Part shown: positions 9,019-19,303 of the stretch, piece by piece
Numbering within the stretch: the stretch's first letter is position 1
How the letters are laid out: each line of letters starts with the position of its first letter
Assembly: GCA_947175545.1 (NCBI GenBank)
Contig: CAMWNI010000001.1
Coordinates: 310,001 to 374,000 of the forward strand
Source of the DNA: an uncultured Porphyromonadaceae bacterium
Lineage (GTDB): Bacteria; Bacteroidota; Bacteroidia; Bacteroidales; Muribaculaceae
Reading direction: 5' to 3'
DNA: 64,000 bases
The notes under the pieces: generated by a model
What the model was told of the DNA's origin: nothing
What the model saw: the letters and a program-made list of their open reading frames with translations, nothing else
The model's database searches: none
Made by a program: the position numbers and the translations under genes

Positions 9019-10221
9019 TTAGAAGACGTGGTAGTCGGGCCGGCGGCGTCGGGCGCGCATGCGGTGGTGGAGGTTGGTCAGGGGGCGGCGGAGGATGCGC
9101 AGGGGGATTGCGAGGAGGGCAGGCCGACAGCGGAGGGCCTTGAGGGTTGAGCGCCATGTGAGAGCCAGGACGGTCCAGACGGTCAGTAGCAGGAGGAGTG
9201 CGGCGCCGGCAAGGATCCAGTCGTGGCTGAAGATGGCTACGGCTGTTGCGGCAAGGCATAGTGCGAGCAGGATCCAGTTCATTGCTGACGAGAGGGCGAA
9301 GAGGCGTCGGGGGGCTTTTCCGAGTCCACGTGACGAGTAGAATCGGGCGGGGCGTTCGGTTGAGAATTCGCGTCGGGCCGAGGGGTGGATGTAACGCACG
9401 TGGGCTTGGGCTGCTATTACGCAGCGCGTGTTGCCCGGGCGGGCAATGCGGCTGATGAAGATGTCGTCGTCGCCTCCGCGGAGGTTCAGTGCGCCGTTGA
9501 ATCCGCCGCTGCTGAAGAAGATGTCGCGTCGAAATGCGAGGTTGGCGCGATGGGCGCGCCAGGGCTTGCCGCGCAGGGCGGCAGAGAGCCATTCGGCGGT
9601 GTCGGCGCCGAGGGTGAAGGACCGGTAGCGGACACCCCATCCGTTGTCAACGCGGACGGCGGGCATTGCGGACCCGATTACGACTTCGACGGCGGAGTCG
9701 GCAAATGGGGCTGCCATCCGTGCAAGCCATTGGCGCGAGTAGATTCGGGACTGTTCAGTCAGGAGCATCACGACGGGATAGCGGGCGGCTTTGACTCCGA
9801 GGCTGACTGCGAGTTTGCGATGGCTGACGTTGCGGAGCTGGGCAGGGGTGAAGGTTATGTAGAGGTTTGGGAGATGGTTGAGGTGTTTGACTCGGGTGAC
9901 GACGTCTTTGATTTCGTCGTTTTTACCGTCATTGACCACGATTACTTCCATCTCGGCCGAGGGGTATTCCTGGTCGAAGAGTTTGCCGAGGAGTTGTTCG
10001 AGGGCCGGGGCGTCGTCGCCGGCGACGACGATTACGCTGACGGCCGGCGGCGCAGGTTTGGGGTCCGGGTTGAAGGGGGCGTCGGTCTGGCGTCGGATTG
10101 CGGAGCCGACTGATGCAATGCGGGCGCGATAGGCGGTCAGGAGCCATAAGGCCGGAATCAGGGCAAGGAGGAGGATGGAGAGTCCGGCGTTTTCAATCAG
10201 CAGGGATGGTATTTCGGTCAT
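9019..10221 (-). CDS. Membrane-anchored family 2 glycosyltransferase
   Basis: N-term TM, VSVIVVAGDDAPALEQLLGKLFDQEYPSAEMEVIVVNDGKND GT-A motif, C-term TM helices. Confidence 0.85.
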   Translation of the reverse strand: MTEIPSLLIENAGLSILLLALIPALWLLTAYRARIASVGSAIRRQTDAPFNPDPKPAPPAVSVIVVAGDDAPALEQLLGKLFDQEYPSAEMEVIVVNDGKNDEIKDVVTRVKHLNHLPNLYITFTPAQLRNVSHRKLAVSLGVKAARYPVVMLLTEQSRIYSRQWLARMAAPFADSAVEVVIGSAMPAVRVDNGWGVRYRSFTLGADTAEWLSAALRGKPWRAHRANLAFRRDIFFSSGGFNGALNLRGGDDDIFISRIARPGNTRCVIAAQAHVRYIHPSARREFSTERPARFYSSRGLGKAPRRLFALSSAMNWILLALCLAATAVAIFSHDWILAGAALLLLLTVWTVLALTWRSTLKALRCRPALLAIPLRILRRPLTNLHHRMRARRRRPDYHVF

Positions 10222-11321
10222 TTTCTTGTTTTGTCAACGCTTTCAGGGTCGGGAAATTTGTTTGGAAAGTTCAGTTTTGTTTTCGGCCGGGTCATGGCGC
10301 GGTAGACGAGGAGGATGCCTGCCAGGACGAAGGGTATGCTGAGAATCTGGCCCATGTTAAGGAGCATGTCGCGTTCGAAGTCTTCCTGCGGGTTTTTGAC
10401 GAATTCAATCAGGATTCGGGGGAGGAAGACGCCGATGAAGAAGATGCCAAGAAGGAGTCCGGGGCGCTGCTGGGCGTTTTTGCGCCAGTACATCCACATC
10501 AGCAGGGCAAAGAGTGCAAGGTAGGTTCCGGCTTCGTAGAGCTGGGTGGGGTGACAGGCGGAGTCGGTCGGGGCATATTCGATTTGCCATTCGCGGCTCA
10601 GGGGGAATTTGAAAGCCCAGGGGAGGTCTGTCGCATGCCCGAATATTTCGGAGTTGAAGAGGTTGCCGAGTCGAATCAGGCAGGCAACGAATGCAACGGC
10701 GACGACGAGGCGATCGAATGTCCAGAGGGGCGATTTTTTGGTGACTGAGCTGCTGTAGATGAAGATGGCGATGATGATTGCGATTGTGCCGCCATGGCTT
10801 GCGAGTCCTCCTTCCCAAAAGGCGATTATGCGTTCGGGGTGGGTGGAGTAGTAGTCCCATTCATAGAAGAAGCAGTGGCCGAGTCTCGCTCCGATAATGG
10901 TTGCGACGGCAACGTAAATCAGGAGGGTTGAGACCCATTCTTCAGGGGCGCCTTCATGGCGGAAAATTGACCATACAATCCAGTAGCCGACAATGAAACC
11001 GATCAGGAACATCAGTCCGTACCAGCGGACTCCGACGGGGCCGAATTCGATTCCGTCAGGGCTGGCGACGGCTTTGAATAGAAGCCAGACGCCGATGATT
11101 ACGGCAAGCCAGAGGCCAATGGGCGAGTTGTCGGGCCGACGGGCGTGGATTGCTCCCTCGGCTCGCCATTTTTTGAGGGAGTTGCGTCGCGTCAAGATGT
11201 CGGCGAAGGCCCATGCGATGCAGAGGGCGACTCCGAGAAAGAGGATTCCTTGGGATAGTCGGACGGTTTCGATTTGAAAGACTTCGGGGCGTACCGTCCA
11301 GTAGACGAATTGTGTTAACAT
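10218..11321 (-). CDS. lgt: Prolipoprotein diacylglyceryl transferase
   Basis: VRWYGLMFLIGFIVGYWI, IGARLGHCFFYEWDYY, GGLASHGGTIAI, RLGNLFNSEIFGHATDLPWAF. Confidence 0.93.
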   Translation of the reverse strand: MLTQFVYWTVRPEVFQIETVRLSQGILFLGVALCIAWAFADILTRRNSLKKWRAEGAIHARRPDNSPIGLWLAVIIGVWLLFKAVASPDGIEFGPVGVRWYGLMFLIGFIVGYWIVWSIFRHEGAPEEWVSTLLIYVAVATIIGARLGHCFFYEWDYYSTHPERIIAFWEGGLASHGGTIAIIIAIFIYSSSVTKKSPLWTFDRLVVAVAFVACLIRLGNLFNSEIFGHATDLPWAFKFPLSREWQIEYAPTDSACHPTQLYEAGTYLALFALLMWMYWRKNAQQRPGLLLGIFFIGVFLPRILIEFVKNPQEDFERDMLLNMGQILSIPFVLAGILLVYRAMTRPKTKLNFPNKFPDPESVDKTRK

Positions 11322-11325
11322 GGTG

Positions 11326-11356
11326 CAAAATTAAGAATTATGGATTAAAATTCAAA
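11326..11356 (-). promoter_or_regulatory. Promoter for lgt with -7 box abutting the start codon
   Basis: Minus strand TTTG (11356-11353), 19-nt spacer, TAATTTTG (11333-11326), CACC, ATG (11321). Confidence 0.7.
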
Positions 11357-11512
11357 ATCCGTGATTCAATTGTGAGTTGGAATTCGGGAAAGAGGAGACC
11401 GGCGGTTGGCTTTGCTCTCTGTTCGGCCGGAATTGAATCGGGTGCCAGTGCGAAAAACGGCGAAAAAAATGTTTTCAGGGGTCGGGAATGGGCTTTTTTC
11501 GGGAAATTTGCG

Positions 11513-11520
11513 TACCTTTG
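11513..11520 (+). promoter_or_regulatory. -7 promoter box for the LptG-like gene
   Basis: TACCTTTG 5 nt before ATG at 11526; no clear TTTG -33 box. Confidence 0.45.
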
Positions 11521-11525
11521 CGGGT

Positions 11526-13433
11526 ATGTTTGAGGTTAAGCGACTTGACCGGTTTATGTTGAAGACGTTTTTGCCGCTCTTTGCCATGACCTTCCTTATC
11601 TGTACGTTTATCGTCTTGATGCAGTTCCTGTGGATGCATCTGACGGACATGGTCGGGAAGGGGCTTGGAATCGGGCTGCTGACGGAGTTGTTCTTATATG
11701 CAGCGCTTTCGATGGTGCCGCTGGCGTTGCCGCTGGCGGTATTGCTGGCGTCGCTGATGACGTTCGGCAATCTGGGCGAGAGCCTGGAGTTGACGGCGAT
11801 GAAGAGCGGCGGCGTGTCGCTTTTCCGGGTTATGCGCCCTCTGATTGTGCTGATGGTCTTTGTCTGCATCGGCGCGTTTTTTTTTCAGAATAACGTCTTG
11901 CCGATTGCGCAGTCGCGTATGTGGACTCTTCTGAAGTCAATGCGGCAGAAGAGTCCGGAACTTGACATTGCGGAAGGAGAGTTTAATGACCAGCTTCCGA
12001 ATATTAATATCTATGTCGAGAAGAAGAATCACGAGACGGGAGTTTTGTATAAAGTGATGATATATGACTTTCAGCAGGGTTTTGAGCGCAGCCGCGTGAT
12101 TCTTGCTGACAGTGCGACCCTTGCGATGACTCCGGACCGCGGCCATCTTTACCTGACGCTTCATCACGGCGAACTTTTTGAGAATCTGCGCGAGGCAACG
12201 GGCATGACTGCTTCGGCGGCCCGCAATCAGCTTTATCGGCGCGAGATGTTTACGCGGAAGGAACTTCTGATTGCGTTTGACGCGAGTTTCGAGCGAATGG
12301 ACGAGGGAGACATGAGGTCGCTCTATATCGGACAGGACGTCGGTCAGCTTCGTCACTCGATTGACTCAATCAATTCGCGTCTTGACTCAATCGGTGGAGC
12401 CTACGGCCGTGAGGTTGCCAACGTTGCGTTTATAGGGCTGACGCCCGATTCGATTCCGGCCGAACTGAGGGCAAAGTCAGCGGTCTCAGTCAAGGCGATG
12501 GACCCCGACTCGCTGCGGCTGGCCGAGGACCGTGCGTCGCGCCGGCGTTATGTCCAGACGGCGAAGAACGAAATGGAGCGTTCGAAGATGAAGTATCTCG
12601 GCCAGTCATTTTTTCTTGATGACGAGCATAAAGTGCTGAGACGCCACGGCATTGAGCTGCACAAGAAGTTCACGCTCTCGCTTGCCTGTCTGGTCTTTTT
12701 CTTCATAGGGGCGCCGCTTGGGGCCATTATCCGCAAGGGCGGATTAGGCACGCCGCTGGTAATCAGTGTGTTTTTGTTTATTTTCTACTATATTATTGAT
12801 AATAGCGGTATGAAAATGGCGCGCGACGGCCAGATTCCTGTCTGGGAGGGAATGTGGTTGAGTTCGGCGGTTCTGCTTCCTCTTGGCATCTGGGTCACTT
12901 ACAAGGCTGTCAAGGACTCGGCCGTTTTCAATGCGGATTCGTGGCAACGCGCCCTGCGTGTGCTGACGGGCAAGAGTAAGCGCGCGCTGGCTGTCAAGGA
13001 GGTCATTATCGAAGACCTTGAGCCTGAGGTTGCGTCGGAGCGCCTCGGGGAACTTCGGGAGCTTTGCGCGGAGTTTCTTGGCCGCTATCCCCGTCCGCAG
13101 GGCTATCTTGCCTATTGGCGCGGTGGGATGGACGCCGGGCTGCTGCTGCGGCTGATTGCGTCGCTTGAGCTGACGGTCAGCTATCTGAGCAATACGCGCT
13201 CGCAGGCATTGATGGAGCTTCTGAACCGTTTGCCCGTCGTTCAGAATTTCAAGATTCTTCACCCCGCGCCGCGTTCCTTCTGGAGCCGCGCTGCAATGTA
13301 TATATTCCCCGTCGGACTCGTCGTCTGGGCCTTTGGACTACTCTGGGAGGCTCGTACGGTAAAGTCTGTCAGGCAGATTAACGAACTTATTCCTTTAATA
13401 GAAAATTATGACAATGACGAAAACCCGGCTTGA
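11526..13433 (+). CDS. LptF/LptG family permease (YjgP/YjgQ) with C-terminal extension
   Basis: [68 protein letters not shown]; internal ATG of ORF 11406..13433. Confidence 0.88.
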   Translation: MFEVKRLDRFMLKTFLPLFAMTFLICTFIVLMQFLWMHLTDMVGKGLGIGLLTELFLYAALSMVPLALPLAVLLASLMTFGNLGESLELTAMKSGGVSLFRVMRPLIVLMVFVCIGAFFFQNNVLPIAQSRMWTLLKSMRQKSPELDIAEGEFNDQLPNINIYVEKKNHETGVLYKVMIYDFQQGFERSRVILADSATLAMTPDRGHLYLTLHHGELFENLREATGMTASAARNQLYRREMFTRKELLIAFDASFERMDEGDMRSLYIGQDVGQLRHSIDSINSRLDSIGGAYGREVANVAFIGLTPDSIPAELRAKSAVSVKAMDPDSLRLAEDRASRRRYVQTAKNEMERSKMKYLGQSFFLDDEHKVLRRHGIELHKKFTLSLACLVFFFIGAPLGAIIRKGGLGTPLVISVFLFIFYYIIDNSGMKMARDGQIPVWEGMWLSSAVLLPLGIWVTYKAVKDSAVFNADSWQRALRVLTGKSKRALAVKEVIIEDLEPEVASERLGELRELCAEFLGRYPRPQGYLAYWRGGMDAGLLLRLIASLELTVSYLSNTRSQALMELLNRLPVVQNFKILHPAPRSFWSRAAMYIFPVGLVVWAFGLLWEARTVKSVRQINELIPLIENYDNDENPA

Positions 13434-14622
13434 CTCCATTGAGGAGGCAATTGAAGATTTCCGCCAAGGCAAGTTCCTTATAGTGGTTGATGATGAAGAC
13501 CGCGAAAACGAGGGCGACCTGATTGTCGCCGCTGAGAAAATCACTCCAGAACAGGTCAATTTCATGCTTAAGAACGCGCGCGGCGTGTTGTGCGCTCCGC
13601 TGACAATGGAGCGCGCGCGGCAGCTCGGTCTGGAGCGTCAGGTCGAGGATAATACGTCAGTTCTCGGAACGCCGTTTACGGTTACGGTTGACAAGCTCGA
13701 GGGTTGCTCGACGGGTGTCAGCATTCATGACCGATGCGCGACAATCCGCGCTCTTGCAGACCCTGCATCAACCCCGGCCACGTTCGGACGTCCGGGCCAC
13801 ATTAATCCGCTCTATGCACAGAACCACGGGGTCCTGCAGCGGACGGGCCATACGGAGGCGGGCGTTGATCTTGCGCGCCTTGCGGGGCTTCAGCCGGTTG
13901 CGGCACTGATGGAAATCATGAGCGACGACGGTTCAATGGCGCGCCTGCCGGAGCTGATGGAGCGTTCCAGAGAGTGGGGCATTAAGATTATCAGCATTGC
14001 GGATCTGGTTGCTTATCGAAACCGGACGGAGAGTCTGGTCGAACAGGGGGTTGAGGTTGACCTGCCGACGGCATACGGCCATTTCCGCGCGATTCCGTTC
14101 AGGCAGAAGAGTAATGGCCTGGAGCATATGGCAATTGTCAAGGGCGACCTGAGCGGCGACGAGCCGGCTCTTGTGCGCGTTCATTCGAGTTGCGCAACGG
14201 GCGATATTTTCTCTTCGTGTCGCTGCGACTGCGGTGAGCAGCTCCATCGCGCCCTTCAGCGCATTGAGAAAGAGGGCCGTGGCGCGGTTGTCTATCTGAT
14301 GCAGGAGGGCCGTGGCATCGGCCTGATGGAGAAGATGAAGGCTTATAAACTCCAGGAGGAGGGCATGGACACGGTTGATGCGAATATCTGCCTGGGCCAT
14401 AAGGCCGACGAACGCGATTATGGCGTCGGGGCGCAGATTCTCCGTGCAATCGGAGTGAGCCGCATGAGGCTTATGAGCAATAATCCGACTAAGAGGGTTG
14501 GACTTCAGGGTTATGGACTTGAGATTGTTGAGACAGTTCCGATTGAGATTGAGCCGAATGAGTATAACCGCCGCTATCTGAACACGAAGCGTACGCGTAT
14601 GGGACATACTCTGAATCTCTGA
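13408..14622 (+). CDS. ribBA: Bifunctional DHBP synthase / GTP cyclohydrolase II
   Basis: [52 protein letters not shown]. Confidence 0.95.
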   Translation: MTMTKTRLDSIEEAIEDFRQGKFLIVVDDEDRENEGDLIVAAEKITPEQVNFMLKNARGVLCAPLTMERARQLGLERQVEDNTSVLGTPFTVTVDKLEGCSTGVSIHDRCATIRALADPASTPATFGRPGHINPLYAQNHGVLQRTGHTEAGVDLARLAGLQPVAALMEIMSDDGSMARLPELMERSREWGIKIISIADLVAYRNRTESLVEQGVEVDLPTAYGHFRAIPFRQKSNGLEHMAIVKGDLSGDEPALVRVHSSCATGDIFSSCRCDCGEQLHRALQRIEKEGRGAVVYLMQEGRGIGLMEKMKAYKLQEEGMDTVDANICLGHKADERDYGVGAQILRAIGVSRMRLMSNNPTKRVGLQGYGLEIVETVPIEIEPNEYNRRYLNTKRTRMGHTLNL

Positions 14623-14671
14623 AAATTCGGCATACAAAAAGAACAGAATCGGGACATATGTAAAAATTTTT

Positions 14672-15325
14672 ATGATTGAGGTCAGGGACATAAGGAAGTC
14701 GTTTGAGGGCCTGGAGGTTCTTCGAGGAGTCAGCCTGCGTGTTGAGGAGGCTGAGGTGATGGCTGTTGTCGGGCCGAGCGGCGCGGGTAAGACTACGTTG
14801 TTGCAGATTATCGGCTCGCTGGAAAACCCTGACCGGGGAACGGTCTGTTACGACGGTACGGATATCTTCAGTCTGCCGCAAAAGCAGTTGGCGGCGTTCC
14901 GCAATCAGAATATCGGTTTCGTTTTTCAGTTTCATTCGCTGCTGCCGGAGTTCACGATGCTTGAGAATGTGGCGCTTCCGGCTCTTATCGGGGGCGCTGA
15001 GCGGGCCGACGCTGAACACCGCGCCATGGAGCTGATTGACTACATGGGGCTGCGCAACCGTGCCGACCACAGGCCGTCGCAGTTGAGCGGCGGCGAGCGT
15101 CAGCGTGCGGCGGTTGCGCGCGCGCTGATCAATCGTCCTAAGGTTGTTCTTGCCGACGAACCCTCGGGGTCGCTCGACAGTGCGAACCGCAATGAGCTTC
15201 ATCGTCTGTTTTTTGACTTGCGGCGCGATCGCGGGCAGAGTTTTGTCATTGTGACGCACGACGACGCACTTGCGGCCCAGGCCGACCGCACAATTCGCAT
15301 TGTTGACGGATTGATAGCGCAATAA
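14672..15325 (+). CDS. LolD-type ABC transporter ATP-binding protein
   Basis: Walker [15 protein letters not shown], signature [15 protein letters not shown], Walker [13 protein letters not shown]. Confidence 0.9.
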   Translation: MIEVRDIRKSFEGLEVLRGVSLRVEEAEVMAVVGPSGAGKTTLLQIIGSLENPDRGTVCYDGTDIFSLPQKQLAAFRNQNIGFVFQFHSLLPEFTMLENVALPALIGGAERADAEHRAMELIDYMGLRNRADHRPSQLSGGERQRAAVARALINRPKVVLADEPSGSLDSANRNELHRLFFDLRRDRGQSFVIVTHDDALAAQADRTIRIVDGLIAQ

Positions 15326-15354
15326 ATCGGGTGGAAGTCGCGTTAGTCAGGTAT

Positions 15355-18300
15355 ATGAAACTGTTTAAACGTCTGATTTTGTCTACAGCCGCCCTTGTTG
15401 GAGCGGCTCTCTCCGCATCGGCCCTCTCGCCTGACGCATACACGGAGCAGTCCGTGCTGAGCGCCGGCAAGTGGGTTAAAATCAGCGTTGAGCAGAGCGG
15501 AATGCACTTGATTCCCAACAGCCGCCTGGCCGAGTGGGGTTTCAAGACTCCGGCCAAAGTCCGTGTTCACGGCTATGGCGGCGCGATGCTCTCTGATGTA
15601 CTCGATCCCGCGGACTATGTTGACGACCTGCCTGAAGTTGCCGTTGAGCGCACGGCGGCAGGCATAGTGTTTTACGCCGTTGGTCCGATGCAGGTCAAGG
15701 CCGTAGACGGCGAACTGACTCACAGCGTCAACCCGTATGACACCCATGGATATTATTTTCTGACGGAGAGTGCCGAGGGCGATGAGGCGCGGACGCCGCA
15801 GGCTTCGGGGCGTGCGCTTGATTCGTCCATAGGGTGCGTTCCGTCGGCACTCACGATGATTGTACATGAGCTGGACCAGACGTCGCCGGGCGGATCGGGT
15901 CGGCTGATGGTGGGCGAGGATTTCAACTACACGCGCACGCGCGCGTTTAACTTTAATATGACGGGGCGGGTTGACCGGAGCGATGTCGTTTTGCGCACGT
16001 CGTTTCTGTCGCGCACGCCGGCCGTCGGTTCGCGGCTGACCTTTGAGGTGAACGGGACGATGCTTCCGACGGCATCGTCGGATCGCATCGAAGCCACGAC
16101 GGGCGGCGATTCGTACTGGGGCAAGCTCGCAACAGTCACCAAAGAACTTGAAGGGCTGACGGGCGAACAGATGACCCTGCGCCTGGGTTATGAGTGTACA
16201 GGCGTTGTCAGCAAAGCTAATCTTGACTATTTTGAGCTTATCTATACGCGCAACATCAACACCTCGTGCAGCTTTTTTGCTGGCGCTCAGCCGTACACCC
16301 TCGGACAGACGGACGCCAATCGCCGGCTCTGGGACGTTACGGACAGTCGGAATCCGCTGCGAATCAATCTTGGCCAGTCAGGTGCCTGGGAGTCGGACTA
16401 TGCCGGGATGCGCCACTATGTCAGCTGGTCGGTGGCCGAGGCCGGCACCTTTCCTCAGCCGCGCCTTGCGGGTCGGCCGTCAACGCAGAATCTGCACGGG
16501 ATGACGACGGTCCCGGATATGGTCATAATCTCCCCGGCTGCCTATTTGGCCGCTGCGCGTGAAATTGCCGATATCCATCGCGAGAATCTTTACGACCCGC
16601 TGAGCGTTGAGGTTGTCGAACTGTCAACAATTCTGAACGAGTTCGGTTCCGGGGCATTTGACCCGGGAGCCATAAGGCGCTTCCTGAAGATGCTCTATGA
16701 CCGCGGGACCGCGGCGGAAACTCCGCTGCGCTTTGCTCTGATGCTTGGCAAGGGGACGACGGATAACCGTGCGCTGACAGCCATGGGTAAGTCGCTGCGC
16801 TCGCCTATGCCCCTCTGGGTCAGCGAGGAGTCGCTTGCCGAGAACCAGAGTTTCAGCTCGGACGATTACTTCGGGCTGCTTGACGACTTTGACGGCCAGC
16901 GGCCGCAGCGCGAAAATCTTGACATCGCCGTAGGGCGTATCCCCTGCACGACCGCTGCCGAGGCTTCTGTTGCTGTTGACAAGATTCGCCGCTACATTTA
17001 CTCGCAGCCGCGCGATGACTGGCGCACACGCCTGACAATTTTGGCCGACGACGAGAATGAAGGCGTCCACATGGAACAGGCCGAGAAACTGCTGTCAAAT
17101 CTGTCGAAAACCGAAGCGGGAAGCCGTTTCGTTATCCAGAAGGTCTACTGTGACGCGTATAAGCGCCAGAATTCTACATATCCGCAGGCGCGGCGCGAGC
17201 TGTTTGACTATATTGCGGACGGAACTGCGGTGTTTGCGTTTATCGGTCATGGGTCGCCGACGGCTCTCGGCAGCAAGAATATCATTCAGCCGAATGACTT
17301 CCGCGACCGCTTCCATCTTCGTCGCCTCCCGTTCTTCTACACGGCGACGTGTAATTTTCTGAAGTGGGACTATGATCTGACGTCAATGGCCGAGCAGCTG
17401 ATGTTTCAGCAAGACGGCGGCATCATCGGATGTTTCGCGGCTCTGCGTCCGGTGTTCATTACTCCGAACGGCAATCTGTCAGCTTCGTTCGGCAGCGCCT
17501 TGGCCACGGTTGACACTGACGGCCGAGAGCTGACCATCGGCGAACTCTATCGCCGTGCAAAGAACGGCGTCAGCAACGACGTCAACAAGATGCGCTACGT
17601 CCTGATGGGAGATCCGGCGCTGAGGCTGGCCGCTCCAGGCTCCAATGTGCGCATTGAGACGGTCAACGGTATTGACGCGACGGCGCCCGGGGCGCAGATT
17701 GAGCTGAAGGGGCGTCAGACGGTGGTCGTGACCGGTTCGGTTCTTGACGCGGACGGGATGGTTATGGAGGATTTTACGGGCCGCGTCAGCGCGACGCTCT
17801 ATGATGCGGAATATTCCGTTACGTCCTACGGCCACGGGGATGCTGGCGAGCAGGTCACCTTTGAGAAGATGGGCGACAAGCTGATGACTGCCTCCGGGGC
17901 TGTCAGCGGCGGCCGGTTCACTCTGACGGCCAGAATGCCGTCAACGTTCTCTGGCAATTACCGTCCGGCAACGTTCAGTTTCTATGCGTCAGCGACTGAC
18001 CAGGCAGACGCACGGCACGCCATGGGAGTTCTTCGCAATGTCTACGCCTATGGCTATGATGACAATGCCGAGCCGGACAATGAGGCACCGAAAATCCACT
18101 CCCTGACGCTCAATGCAGAAGGGTTTAAGGATGGAGGCAAGGTGAACGAGAGTCCTATGGTCATTGCGCAAATAAGCGATGACAACGGAATTAACATCAG
18201 CACGGCCGGAGTTGGCCGGCAGATGGTTGTTATTCTTGACGGAAACAAGCAGTTTGCGGACTGCGCGCGCCACTTCACGATTGACGCCGAACCGACTGAA

Positions 18301-18759
18301 GGCGCCATGAGCGGCAGGCTGGCCTATCCTCTGAGTGACCTGTCGGCGGGCATCCACGAGCTGACGCTGAGGGTCTGGGACGTTGATGACAACATGGCGG
18401 AACAGACGCTGACGTTCAACGTCGTTCCGGGCTTGAGGCCGGAAATATTCAGCGTGTACACTGATGCGAATCCGGCAACGACCGCCGCTAATTTCTATAT
18501 TAAACATAATCGCCCCGACGCGCTGCTGACAGTGAAGGTCACCGTTTACAGTCTCGGCGGCAAACCAATCTGGAGTTCACAGCTTTCAACGCGTTCCAAT
18601 ATGGAAGAGACAGAGCCGATTCGCTGGAATCTCACGGATACGGGCGGCAAGCGTGTTGGCCGCGGAATATATATTTATCGCGCGGAAATCTCGACTGACG
18701 GCGAGACATACACAACCGCTTCGCGCAAACTTGCAGTAGCAGCCGATGGAGCAGAATAG
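15355..18759 (+). CDS. porU: Type IX secretion system sortase PorU (C25 gingipain-like peptidase)
   Basis: FAFIGHGSPTALGSKN and FFYTATCNFLKWD catalytic His/Cys contexts, MGDPALRLA, C-terminal immunoglobulin/CTD-like region. Confidence 0.88.
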   Translation: MKLFKRLILSTAALVGAALSASALSPDAYTEQSVLSAGKWVKISVEQSGMHLIPNSRLAEWGFKTPAKVRVHGYGGAMLSDVLDPADYVDDLPEVAVERTAAGIVFYAVGPMQVKAVDGELTHSVNPYDTHGYYFLTESAEGDEARTPQASGRALDSSIGCVPSALTMIVHELDQTSPGGSGRLMVGEDFNYTRTRAFNFNMTGRVDRSDVVLRTSFLSRTPAVGSRLTFEVNGTMLPTASSDRIEATTGGDSYWGKLATVTKELEGLTGEQMTLRLGYECTGVVSKANLDYFELIYTRNINTSCSFFAGAQPYTLGQTDANRRLWDVTDSRNPLRINLGQSGAWESDYAGMRHYVSWSVAEAGTFPQPRLAGRPSTQNLHGMTTVPDMVIISPAAYLAAAREIADIHRENLYDPLSVEVVELSTILNEFGSGAFDPGAIRRFLKMLYDRGTAAETPLRFALMLGKGTTDNRALTAMGKSLRSPMPLWVSEESLAENQSFSSDDYFGLLDDFDGQRPQRENLDIAVGRIPCTTAAEASVAVDKIRRYIYSQPRDDWRTRLTILADDENEGVHMEQAEKLLSNLSKTEAGSRFVIQKVYCDAYKRQNSTYPQARRELFDYIADGTAVFAFIGHGSPTALGSKNIIQPNDFRDRFHLRRLPFFYTATCNFLKWDYDLTSMAEQLMFQQDGGIIGCFAALRPVFITPNGNLSASFGSALATVDTDGRELTIGELYRRAKNGVSNDVNKMRYVLMGDPALRLAAPGSNVRIETVNGIDATAPGAQIELKGRQTVVVTGSVLDADGMVMEDFTGRVSATLYDAEYSVTSYGHGDAGEQVTFEKMGDKLMTASGAVSGGRFTLTARMPSTFSGNYRPATFSFYASATDQADARHAMGVLRNVYAYGYDDNAEPDNEAPKIHSLTLNAEGFKDGGKVNESPMVIAQISDDNGINISTAGVGRQMVVILDGNKQFADCARHFTIDAEPTEGAMSGRLAYPLSDLSAGIHELTLRVWDVDDNMAEQTLTFNVVPGLRPEIFSVYTDANPATTAANFYIKHNRPDALLTVKVTVYSLGGKPIWSSQLSTRSNMEETEPIRWNLTDTGGKRVGRGIYIYRAEISTDGETYTTASRKLAVAADGAE

Positions 18760-19303
18760 GCAGAGAGCCGTTACGGTTTATTGCGCGTCGTCGCCTGACG
18801 CGCCTGAGGTCTTCATGCGCGCCGCCTATGATCTCGGGGTTGAGCTTGCGCGCGCCGGGTTCGGAACAGTTACCGGAGCCGGGAGTTCGGGTCTGATGGG
18901 CGAGGTTGTCAGAGGCACTCTTGCGTCCGGTGGCGAAGCAATCGGCGTGATTCCGCAGTTCATGGTTGACCGCGGCTGGGCCAATCCGCTGATGACGGAG
19001 CTGCATGTCACGGCTGATATGTATGAGCGGAAGCGTCTGCTTTCAACTCTGGGTTGTGGCGCCGTTGCGCTGCCCGGCGGACTTGGCACTCTTGATGAGC
19101 TGATGGACCTGCTGACGCAGTGTCAGCTTGGACTTTATCGTCATCCCGTGGTCATTCTGAACACTGACGGGTTTTATGATAGTCTGTTGGCGCAGTTGCA
19201 CCATGCTGATTCATGCCGGATGATGCGCCATTTTGACCTTCCGGGTAATTTATGGCAGGTGGCCGATACAGCGTCGGACGCCGTAAAATTCTTTAAGCGG
19301 TGA
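18746..19303 (+). CDS. LOG family / TIGR00730 Rossmann-fold protein
   Basis: VTGAGSSGLMGEV, MYERKRLLSTLGCGAVALPGGLGTLDEL (PGGxGTxxE). Confidence 0.9.
   Translation: MEQNRQRAVTVYCASSPDAPEVFMRAAYDLGVELARAGFGTVTGAGSSGLMGEVVRGTLASGGEAIGVIPQFMVDRGWANPLMTELHVTADMYERKRLLSTLGCGAVALPGGLGTLDELMDLLTQCQLGLYRHPVVILNTDGFYDSLLAQLHHADSCRMMRHFDLPGNLWQVADTASDAVKFFKR

Noticed and set aside
8945-9640. 231-aa minus-strand Arg/Pro-rich ORF
   Set aside because: Alternate frame of the glycosyltransferase gene; low-complexity RRR/PPP composition.
9385-10113. 242-aa plus-strand ORF antisense to the glycosyltransferase
   Set aside because: Lies opposite a well-supported GT gene; Gly/Val/Asp-rich composition is typical of antisense frames in GC-rich coding DNA.
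13933-14691. 252-aa minus-strand ORF
   Set aside because: Antisense to ribBA.
14489-15322. 277-aa minus-strand ORF opposite ribBA end and LolD-type ATPase
   Set aside because: Fully antisense to two recognisable genes; no family resemblance.
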